Of a stretch of 5,311 nucleotides of DNA, positions 1-5,139 are shown one piece after another (the first letter of the stretch is position 1; each line of letters begins with the position of its first letter). The notes under the pieces were generated by a model. The model saw nothing but the letters and a program-made list of their open reading frames with translations, did no database searches and was not told the DNA's origin. Source of the stretch: Spirochaetaceae bacterium (lineage in GTDB: Bacteria; Spirochaetota; Spirochaetia; Treponematales; Breznakiellaceae); contig JAIRPH010000105.1 of assembly GCA_031257135.1 (NCBI GenBank), positions 1-5,311 of the forward strand, given 5' to 3'. The position numbers and the translations under genes were made by a program.

Positions 1-45
1 GGCTTCGCTGAAGGACTCGAAAATCGCAGGCAATGTATTGCTCAT
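1..45 (-). CDS. N-terminal fragment of a probable 2-hydroxyacyl-CoA dehydratase D / double-cubane (YjiM-like) protein
   Basis: Only the first 15 codons are inside the window, reading MSNTLPAIFESFSEA from the ATG at 45-43. A good ribosome binding site, AAGGA, lies about 7 nt upstream on the minus strand. The segment LPAIF-x-x-FSEA matches from memory the start of E. coli YjiM and related members of the 2-hydroxyacyl-CoA dehydratase D superfamily, in which it is followed by an R-x-G-F-L type stretch. Characterised relatives carry a double-cubane [8Fe-9S] cluster reduced by an ATP-hydrolysing ASKHA reductase. The cluster cysteines lie beyond the window, so the family call rests on 15 residues. 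That a gene starts here is more certain than which family it belongs to. It lies on the same strand as, and downstream of, the ASKHA gene, separated by a 255-nt repeat-bearing spacer, so it may have its own promoter. Confidence 0.55.
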   Translation of the reverse strand, partial: MSNTLPAIFESFSEA

Positions 46-85
46 AGTTTTTTCCTTTTTTTTTCTTTTTTCTAAAGATGCCGAC

Positions 86-114
86 AGCATATCCTAAACG
101 AGGATAAAACGCAA
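86..114 (-). promoter_or_regulatory. Candidate promoter of the YjiM-like gene
   Basis: On the minus strand a TTGCGT -35-like hexamer (114-109) is followed after 17 bp by a TATGCT -10-like hexamer (91-86). Each matches the sigma-70 consensus only partly (3/6 and 4/6), but the spacing is ideal. Transcription would start near position 79, giving a leader of about 33 nt with the ribosome binding site at about 53-57. The spacer contains the inverted repeat at 90-106. This was found by eye and is a weak call. Confidence 0.3.
90..106. repeat. Short inverted repeat in the candidate promoter spacer
   Basis: The arms TATCCT and AGGATA are perfect 6-bp complements around a 5-nt centre (AAACG). The element fills nearly all of the space between the proposed -35 and -10 of the left-edge gene, which is where a repressor or a MerR-type regulator could bind. 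No T-run follows on either strand, so it is not a terminator. Six-bp arms can occur by chance, so an operator role is inference. Confidence 0.35.
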
Positions 115-144
115 TCCGCTGTTTTAGGCGGCTGAGGCAAAGAC

Positions 145-307
145 ATAACAGGCTTATCGGATCGAATAACGAGCTTATCGGATCGAATAACAGGCTTATC
201 GGATCGAATAACAGGCTTATCGGATTAAATAACAAACTTATCGGATTAAATAACAGGCTTATCGGATTGAATAACAAACTTACCGGATTGAATAACAAAC
301 TTACCGG
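145..307. repeat. 21-bp direct tandem repeat array, 7 full copies plus one partial
   Basis: Copies start with ATAAC at 145, 166, 187, 208, 229, 250, 271 and 292; the last is cut after 16 bases. The shared core is CTTATCGGAT, or CTTACCGGAT in the last two copies. Variation is ordered: the segment after GGA reads TCGA in copies 1-3, TTAA in 4-5 and TTGA in 6-7. The segment before CTTA alternates between GG and AA types in copies 4-7, suggesting a 42-bp higher-order unit. Copies 1-6 contain a TTAT-N8-ATAA dyad. Twenty-one bp is about two helical turns, so equivalent bases face the same side of the helix. The final partial copy covers the stop codon and last Arg codon of the ASKHA gene. The unit is unlike CRISPR repeats because there are no spacers. 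Function is unknown; it may be a protein-binding array, an mRNA 3' element or simple slippage expansion. Confidence 0.95.
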
Positions 308-2019
308 TCTGGCGTATCCTCGAAACTGAGGTTGTCGATAAAATGAGCATTAAAATAAGGGTCTGTAGGAAGAGCGAGTTCCTCCGCCTGCTTGGTAATC
401 TGAGCAAGCGCAGACTCATAACGAGGATTGAGAAGATACGCCGCCGCGCCTCCTAACGCGCTGTTGCCGATAAGCCGCGTTTTAGAGATAAGAGGCTTGG
501 GAATAAGACCAATCTCCGCCGCGCTCTCCAGATTGAGATGAAACCCAAACCCGCCGGCAAGATAAAGCGTATGGATATCGCCGTAGCCGAGACCCGCATG
601 ATTAAGCAGAGCGTCAAAACCGGAACGAACCGCGCTTTTTGCCAACTGTAATTCCCGTATGTCTTTCTGAGTAAATACAATGTCCCGCCCGTCAGGATGC
701 TTTGCAAGAACAATATCAGAGGTTTGCAATTTTCCGCTGGGAAGAATAAGCCCATACGCAAGCCCTTGGGATACCGCATCTACCGCCCCGGAACCGCAGA
801 CGCCTATTGGAGGCGTTTTCCCGATGGTTTCTACCTCAAAAACGCCGCGGAGAAACCGCGCCCGGGCAATCGCGCCGGGTACGCTTCCGGTTCCCCAGAG
901 AATATTTCCGCCCTCAAAAGCAGGTCCGGCCGCGGTTGCCGCGCAGAGGAGTTTCCCGTCCCAAGCAAGCGTCATTTCTCCATTCGTTCCAATGTCCATA
1001 AACGCCGCCGGAACCGCGCGGTTATGCAGTTCCGTAAAGAGGATGCCCGCGGTTATATCAGCTCCGATATACGCGGAAATTCCGGGCAGAACAACAACTT
1101 CGCAATCTAGGTCTCCGTCAAACAGCTCCCGATACCGCATAGACGTCATGTCCGCCGTTACCGGCGTAAAAGGCGATGTTCCCAACGTATTACAGCTTAA
1201 CTGCAACAGCAGATGAATCATCGTCGTATTACCGGCAACGGCGATGGAGCGCATAACGCCCTCTTCCAAGCCCGCGCGAAGCGCGGCAATCCCTTCGGCA
1301 ACCTGCTCGCGTACACAGCGGCTTAACCTCGCAAGATCGCCGCCGTTAGCCCGCTGAATCCGAGAGATTACGTCCGCGCCGTACTCGCGCTGGCGGTTTA
1401 CCATCGAAAGCCGGCGCGAGACGCTTCCGGTTTTAAGGTCCGCCGCCGCGAACGCAATGGTAGTGGTGCCTATATCAACGGCGATTCCGTAGAGCGGCTC
1501 CGTCCCGATATGGACGAGCCTGCCCTTCTGATAATACCGTGAAACCGGCTCTCCTTTAGGAGCCTCCGCGAGTTTTGAAACCTCCCGCAGTTCAGATAGG
1601 GTAAGTCCGCCCTCCGGTTTAATCTGCCGAGCGAAACTGCGGGAAGATTTTTCCGGCGTAAACCGGCTTTCCTCTAAGGCGCGAACAACCGGCTCAAACT
1701 GAAAATCCGCAACCCCGGAAAACCGCTGTTCTCCGGTTTCGGGAATTACGAGCGTAAGGGGACTGCCGGGAAACGCGGCGCAGGCGAGACGCCAGCCCTC
1801 GGACAAGGCTTCCGCCGAAAAACAGCCTTGATCCGCGGAGCTTATCGGCAGAGAACCGGAAACCGCCTTGACTCGGCACTTTCCGCACACTCCGCGTCCG
1901 CCGCAGACCGCGGGAAAATAGACCCCAGCGTTTTGAAGCGTTTTGAGCAGATTGAACGCCGGTTCCGCGGCGATTTTTTGAGGCTCTTTTCCCTCGGCGA
2001 TGAGGGTTATCTCTATCAT
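301..2019 (-). CDS. [2Fe-2S] ferredoxin-domain ASKHA ATPase (RACE/DUF4445 family)
   Basis: A 572-aa soluble protein. Residues 1-95 form a plant-type [2Fe-2S] ferredoxin domain with ligands Cys39, Cys45, Cys48 and Cys80 (C-x5-C-x2-C-x31-C). A linker covers about 96-170, and an ASKHA ATPase fold extends to the end. ASKHA motifs include VDIGTTTIA (181-189), VAGNTTM (261-267), DIGTNGEM (342-349), AAGPAFEGG (363-371), GVCGSGAVDAV (406-416) and LAGGFG (487-492). Characterised family members use ATP to push an electron to low-potential centres, mainly Co(II) corrinoid proteins of methyltransferase systems (reductive activators of corrinoid enzymes). No C-terminal [4Fe-4S] motif of the RamA kind is present. 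The ATG overlaps the fumarase beta stop codon (ATGA), and I see no strong Shine-Dalgarno, so translation is probably coupled. No corrinoid protein or methyltransferase is visible nearby. The partner could be the downstream YjiM-like protein, the fumarase or something encoded elsewhere. The family is sure, the substrate is not. Confidence 0.93.
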   Translation of the reverse strand: MIEITLIAEGKEPQKIAAEPAFNLLKTLQNAGVYFPAVCGGRGVCGKCRVKAVSGSLPISSADQGCFSAEALSEGWRLACAAFPGSPLTLVIPETGEQRFSGVADFQFEPVVRALEESRFTPEKSSRSFARQIKPEGGLTLSELREVSKLAEAPKGEPVSRYYQKGRLVHIGTEPLYGIAVDIGTTTIAFAAADLKTGSVSRRLSMVNRQREYGADVISRIQRANGGDLARLSRCVREQVAEGIAALRAGLEEGVMRSIAVAGNTTMIHLLLQLSCNTLGTSPFTPVTADMTSMRYRELFDGDLDCEVVVLPGISAYIGADITAGILFTELHNRAVPAAFMDIGTNGEMTLAWDGKLLCAATAAGPAFEGGNILWGTGSVPGAIARARFLRGVFEVETIGKTPPIGVCGSGAVDAVSQGLAYGLILPSGKLQTSDIVLAKHPDGRDIVFTQKDIRELQLAKSAVRSGFDALLNHAGLGYGDIHTLYLAGGFGFHLNLESAAEIGLIPKPLISKTRLIGNSALGGAAAYLLNPRYESALAQITKQAEELALPTDPYFNAHFIDNLSFEDTPDR

Positions 2020-2570
2020 AGCGATTTCAAATACCGTTCCCGTCCGGTTAGGTAGAGATTTTCGCCCCGGCTGTCGATGATAACCGCGGCTGGAAAATCC
2101 GCAACGGTCAGCCGCCGGACGGCTTCAGTCCCCAGGTCTTCAAACGCGACGATCTCCGCCGCCTTGATGCAGTCCCCTAAGAGCGCGCCCGCGCCGCCGA
2201 TAGCCCCGAAATAAACCGCCCCGGCATTGAGCATCGCGGACGCCACTTCGGCGGAGCGTTTCCCCTTGCCGATCATCCCCCGAAGCCCTAAGCCCAGAAG
2301 CCGCGGCGCATACGCGTCCATACGATAGCTCGTGGTCGGTCCCGCGGAACCGATAACCTGCCCCGGAGCCGCCGGCGTCGGTCCCACATAGTAGATAACC
2401 GCGTCTTCTATCGGGAACGGCAGGGATGCGCCGGCGTCGAGGAGTTCTACAAACCGCTTGTGAGCCGCGTCTCTGGCGGTATAGATTACGCCGCTGAGGT
2501 AGACCATATCTCCGGCGTTAAGGACTGAGGCTTTCTCCCGGGTTAAGGGCAGAGTAATACGATGTTCCAT
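2016..2570 (-). CDS. fumB: Class I fumarate hydratase, beta (C-terminal) subunit
   Basis: A 184-aa protein corresponding to the C-terminal part of fused class I fumarases such as E. coli FumA, here a separate subunit as in many anaerobes and archaea. With the alpha subunit it catalyses reversible hydration of fumarate to L-malate in the cytoplasm. Family motifs are all present: TARDAAHKR (31-39), GPTP (63-66), IGSAGPTTSYRMD (73-85), GMIGKG (98-103), FGAIGGAGALL (121-131) and EDLGTEAVRRL (144-154). Its ATG shares one base with the alpha stop codon (TAATG). A GGAGGT ribosome binding site lies inside the end of alpha, 6 nt upstream. Its own TGA overlaps the ASKHA start by 4 nt. Length is normal for the split subunit. 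Related L(+)-tartrate dehydratase beta subunits share the fold, so substrate is inferred mainly from the alpha partner. The symbol denotes the split beta subunit, not E. coli FumB. Confidence 0.92.
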   Translation of the reverse strand: MEHRITLPLTREKASVLNAGDMVYLSGVIYTARDAAHKRFVELLDAGASLPFPIEDAVIYYVGPTPAAPGQVIGSAGPTTSYRMDAYAPRLLGLGLRGMIGKGKRSAEVASAMLNAGAVYFGAIGGAGALLGDCIKAAEIVAFEDLGTEAVRRLTVADFPAAVIIDSRGENLYLTGRERYLKSL

Positions 2571-3409
2571 TACAATACCTCCGCGGCGTGCCGGGCTACA
2601 TGACAGTTAAGATTTACCGCGCAGGGAAGCCCCGCGATATGAGTAGGCATAGTTTCTATCGCAACCTGTAACGCGGTAGTCCTGCCGCCGAAGCCTTGAG
2701 GTCCGATGCCTAAGGCGTTGATTTTCTCAAGCAGTTTCTGTTCAAGTTCTTGGTAGTACGGCTGATGGTTTCGTTTGTCCAGCGGGCGCAGTAATGCCTT
2801 CTTCGCAAGGAGCGCGGCTTTATCGAAGGTTCCGCCGATGCCCACTCCAACCACGACCGGCGGACACGGATTAGGACCCGCGGCTTCCACAACGGAAACC
2901 ACAAAGTCAAGGATTCCCGCTTCGCCGTCGGAGGGACGAAGCATTTTAATTTGGCTCATATTTTCACTGCCGAATCCTTTAGGAGCTACGGTAATACGCA
3001 TCGCATCTCCCTCGACGAAATCGATGTAGACCATTGCCGGCGTATTATCCCCGGTATTGACTCGGTTCAGGGGATCAGCCACTACCGAGGTACGGAGATA
3101 CCCTTCCCGGTAGCCCCGCCTCACGCCCTCATCGACCGCGGCGTAGATGTTTCCTTCAAGCCGCACGTCCCGGCCGATTTCAAGGAACACGCAGGCCATA
3201 CCCGTATCCTGACAGATAGGAGCCTGCCGCGACTGGGCAAGCTCAAAGTTAGCGGCGATCTTATCAAGCACGTCTGACGCCGCCGCCCAAGTTTCCTCCT
3301 TCCGGGCGCGGCGGATACAGGCCTGCACGTCCCGGGGCAGATTCCGATTCGCTTCGATGCAAAGGCGTTTTACCGCATCGGCGATACGCTTTTCTCCAAT
3401 AACCTGCAT
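2570..3409 (-). CDS. fumA: Class I fumarate hydratase, alpha (N-terminal, [4Fe-4S]) subunit
   Basis: A 279-aa protein that carries the oxygen-labile catalytic [4Fe-4S] cluster of the two-subunit fumarase. The three expected ligand cysteines are Cys66 in PICQDTG, Cys182 in GPNPCPP and Cys269 in LNCHVARHA. Further conserved blocks are NTGDNTPA (118-125), APKGFGSENMSQIKML (142-157), VGVGIGGTFDKAALLAKKAL (187-206) and GIGPQGFGGRTTAL (234-247). This pattern resembles fumarases more than tartrate dehydratases, though the two families are close and only an assay would settle the substrate. An extra Cys263 sits six residues before the last ligand. The ATG is preceded by a good purine-rich site (GGGAGGA) 4 nt upstream. 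This is the first gene of the alpha-beta-ASKHA operon. It begins only 22 nt beyond the hairpin terminator that follows htrA, and I found no convincing promoter by eye in that gap. Confidence 0.93.
   Translation of the reverse strand: MQVIGEKRIADAVKRLCIEANRNLPRDVQACIRRARKEETWAAASDVLDKIAANFELAQSRQAPICQDTGMACVFLEIGRDVRLEGNIYAAVDEGVRRGYREGYLRTSVVADPLNRVNTGDNTPAMVYIDFVEGDAMRITVAPKGFGSENMSQIKMLRPSDGEAGILDFVVSVVEAAGPNPCPPVVVGVGIGGTFDKAALLAKKALLRPLDKRNHQPYYQELEQKLLEKINALGIGPQGFGGRTTALQVAIETMPTHIAGLPCAVNLNCHVARHAAEVL
2577..2582 (-). promoter_or_regulatory. Ribosome binding site of fumarase beta, inside the end of alpha
   Basis: The minus strand reads GGAGGT, six bases before the beta ATG at 2570-2568. 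It supports the chosen start and shows that beta has its own strong initiation signal despite the TAATG overlap. By contrast, the next gene (ASKHA, ATGA overlap) has no comparable site and probably depends on ribosomes finishing beta. Confidence 0.8.
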
Positions 3410-3431
3410 GGTTCCTCCCTGCGGGGCTGTT

Positions 3432-3461
3432 AAAAAGGGCGCGTCCCTCCGCGCCCCCTTT
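3432..3461 (-). terminator. Intrinsic terminator downstream of htrA
   Basis: On the minus strand GGGCGCG (3443-3437 as the template complement of the distal arm; proximal arm at 3456-3450) pairs perfectly with CGCGCCC around a 6-nt loop (GAGGGA). The stem can be lengthened by two G-U and three A-U pairs. A TTTTT run (3436-3432) follows at once. It begins about 4 nt after the htrA stop codon at 3467-3465. It lies between two same-strand genes, so it either ends the htrA message or partly attenuates read-through into the fumarase operon. Confidence 0.85.
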
Positions 3462-3464
3462 CGC

Positions 3465-4964
3465 TTACCGCTTAAACTTCAAGGTCTCCAGAGCCGCGTC
3501 GCCCCGGATGATGTTAAACCACAATTCCTTATCCGTTTTTTCCCGCAGAACCTTGTAGAAAGAAGCCGTGTCTTTGACCGGTTCGCCGTTAATTCCGGTT
3601 ATCCGGTCTCCCCGCTGGAGTCCGATGATCGCCGCCGGCGTTTCGGGGATAACCTGATTCACGAAAAGCCCTTCCGCGTTTTTATCAAGTTTCAGCGTAT
3701 CCTTAATCGTGTCCGAGAGGGGAAGAATATAGACCCCGGGCCACAACTTTTTGTTGTCCGCGGCTACCGTATCGGAGCGGGTTTCGATGCGGACTTCAAA
3801 ATCTCTGGATGCCCTGTCCCGGATGACCGTAAACTTCGCTTTGTCTCCGGGTTTGAGGTCGCCCACCATCAAGGTCAAAGGATTCATTCCTCTCGCTTCT
3901 TTGCCGTTTACATGAGTGATGAAATCCCCGGGACGAATGCCCGCCTTATCCGCAGGAGACCCTAAAAATACCTGCGTAGCTAAGGCGCCGCGTTTTCCCT
4001 CGATGCCCAAAGCGCGCATGGCATCCCGATCCGGATCGGTAAGGGATACCCCAAGCCAGCCGTAGCTGATCGATCCCGAGGTAATGAACTCGCCGATAGA
4101 CCGTTTAGCGTTGTTAATGGGAATCGCAAAACCCAGTCCGATAGAACCGCCGACAGAACCGTTAGTGGCTATCCAGGTATTAATCCCGATGACTTCTCCG
4201 CGGATATTCACCAACGCGCCCCCGGAATTGCCTTGATTAATCGAGGCGTCAGTCTGGATAAAATCGTTGATGTTGTTTCCGGGACCGCCCCCGACGGGAG
4301 TCCGTCCCACCGCGCTGACAATGCCCATCGTTACGGAAGACATAAACCCTAGAGGATTGCCTACCGCAATAGCCCAATCTCCCACTTTAACCGCGTCCGA
4401 ATCAGCCAGCACCGCAAGGGGATAAGCGTCCGGGCTTTTGAACGAGACCATCGCCAAGTCTTTGCGGTCGTCCTTCCCGATAAGTTCGGCAGGGAATTCT
4501 TTGCCGGTATTATCGACTACGACGATTTCACTTACATCTCCGACCACATGATAATTGGTCAGTACATAGTAAACATCCTTGTTCTGCCGGACAATAATGC
4601 CCGACCCAAGCCCTTGAGAACGCTGTTCCGGTTCCTGTCCGTCATTTTGGCGGGGACCGAAGAAAAATTCCCAGGGAATCCCATTAGGAACCTGCTGGCG
4701 TCTGGTGGACATGGTCTTTAATTCCACCACCGAAGGCAGAATTTTATTCGCCGCCGCGCTGAATGCGGTTTGAAGCCCTTCGGCAACGGACAGCGCGTTT
4801 TCCGGAATAATAATCGGATTTTCTTCCGCTCGGGCGGTCCGCTTGGATTGGGGAGTTGAACAGGAAAAAGACAGAAAAGCAAGAGAAAATCCGAAAATAA
4901 CCCCTAACAGCACCAGATTAAAGAGAAAAAAATTTTTTGAAGAAAGCTTCTTTATAAGATTCAT
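3465..4964 (-). CDS. htrA: DegP/HtrA-family envelope serine protease with two PDZ domains
   Basis: A 499-aa protein of the trypsin-like HtrA family, which degrades or holds misfolded proteins outside the cytoplasmic membrane. Residues 12-34 form one hydrophobic export segment, ending at Cys35 (LSFSC), which could be a relaxed lipobox. The protease domain covers about 60-295, with catalytic His139 (TNYHVV), Asp169 (RKDLA) and Ser247 (QGNSGGA). A Gln/Glu-rich flexible loop (about 100-117) matches the family's LA loop. PDZ1 begins near YGWLGVSL (301-308) and runs to about 395; PDZ2 covers about 408-497. All catalytic residues are intact and the length is normal for the DegP/DegQ class. AGGAGT lies 6 nt before the ATG. 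A strong promoter overlapped by an inverted repeat lies upstream (5019-5048), suggesting repression and induction, and a terminator follows the gene. The specific paralogue (DegP or DegQ) cannot be decided from the sequence. Confidence 0.95.
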   Translation of the reverse strand: MNLIKKLSSKNFFLFNLVLLGVIFGFSLAFLSFSCSTPQSKRTARAEENPIIIPENALSVAEGLQTAFSAAANKILPSVVELKTMSTRRQQVPNGIPWEFFFGPRQNDGQEPEQRSQGLGSGIIVRQNKDVYYVLTNYHVVGDVSEIVVVDNTGKEFPAELIGKDDRKDLAMVSFKSPDAYPLAVLADSDAVKVGDWAIAVGNPLGFMSSVTMGIVSAVGRTPVGGGPGNNINDFIQTDASINQGNSGGALVNIRGEVIGINTWIATNGSVGGSIGLGFAIPINNAKRSIGEFITSGSISYGWLGVSLTDPDRDAMRALGIEGKRGALATQVFLGSPADKAGIRPGDFITHVNGKEARGMNPLTLMVGDLKPGDKAKFTVIRDRASRDFEVRIETRSDTVAADNKKLWPGVYILPLSDTIKDTLKLDKNAEGLFVNQVIPETPAAIIGLQRGDRITGINGEPVKDTASFYKVLREKTDKELWFNIIRGDAALETLKFKR

Positions 4965-5010
4965 CTTAACACTCCTAAAACAGAACGCGGAAACCCTGGT
5001 ATGGATTTAC

Positions 5011-5031
5011 TTTTCTCTAATATAGAGAAAA
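5011..5031. promoter_or_regulatory. Perfect 9+9-bp inverted repeat over the htrA -10, candidate operator
   Basis: The arms TTTTCTCTA (5011-5019) and TAGAGAAAA (5023-5031) are exact complements separated by ATA. The element covers the whole -10 hexamer and the predicted transcription start of htrA. A dimeric repressor bound there would block RNA polymerase. It does not match the CIRCE/HrcA sequence (TTAGCACTC arms) or the CtsR heptad repeats as I know them. A hairpin role is less likely because most of the element lies upstream of the start site. The regulator is not encoded in the window. Confidence 0.65.
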
Positions 5032-5048
5032 CTTTAAGGCGATGTCAA
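5019..5048 (-). promoter_or_regulatory. Sigma-70-type promoter of htrA
   Basis: The minus strand has a perfect TTGACA -35 (5048-5043), an 18-bp spacer and a TATATT -10 (5024-5019), which matches consensus at 5 of 6 positions. Transcription would start near 5012, leaving a leader of about 48 nt that ends with the AGGAGT ribosome binding site at 4976-4971. This is the clearest promoter in the window. Its -10 lies in the middle of the inverted repeat at 5011-5031. Confidence 0.8.
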
Positions 5049-5069
5049 GCCGGTCTGCCTCAAAGCCGG
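5047..5069. repeat. Direct repeat AAGCCGG, two copies 16 bp apart
   Basis: AAGCCGG occurs at 5047-5053 and 5063-5069. The first copy overlaps the outer end of the htrA -35, and the second lies just upstream of it on the minus strand. The position would suit an activator binding side by side with polymerase, but a 7-bp repeat can arise by chance. On the plus strand the second copy is followed by GTTTTT, yet no good stem forms, so it is not a terminator. The rest of the divergent region (5070-5139) is AT-rich and would have to hold the promoter of the plus-strand gene. Confidence 0.3.
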
Positions 5070-5139
5070 GTTTTTAATCCGCTCTTTAATAATAATACTT
5101 TTTTAGAATGATAGTTACAGGTATGCGTTACAATAAGGT

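Noticed and set aside
145..307. The array could be a CRISPR or plasmid-type iterons of a replication origin.
   Set aside because: The copies abut without spacers, which excludes CRISPR. No replication initiator gene or DnaA box is visible and all neighbours are ordinary metabolic genes, so an origin has no support.
1..349. A minus-strand reading frame is open from 349 to the window edge and encodes a repeated heptapeptide (S-L-L-F-N/D-P-I) across the tandem array.
   Set aside because: It has no ATG and no ribosome binding site, begins just after a TAA at 352-350 inside the ASKHA gene, and runs out of frame through the convincing start of the left-edge gene. The openness follows from a 21-nt unit being a multiple of three.
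680..1216. Plus-strand ORFs of 137-178 codons opposite the ASKHA gene.
   Set aside because: They lie antisense to a fully conserved coding region, show no family motifs and overlap each other in different frames, as expected of shadows in GC-rich coding sequence.
3357..3965. A plus-strand ORF of 202 codons opposite the end of htrA and the start of fumarase alpha.
   Set aside because: It crosses two well-supported minus-strand genes and the terminator between them, and its composition (Arg/Phe/Pro-rich, no motif) is that of an antisense shadow.
5051..5075. A possible plus-strand terminator: CCGG, then CCGG followed by GTTTTT.
   Set aside because: The only stem is 4 bp with a 12-nt loop, and it lies in a divergent region where no plus-strand transcript would end.
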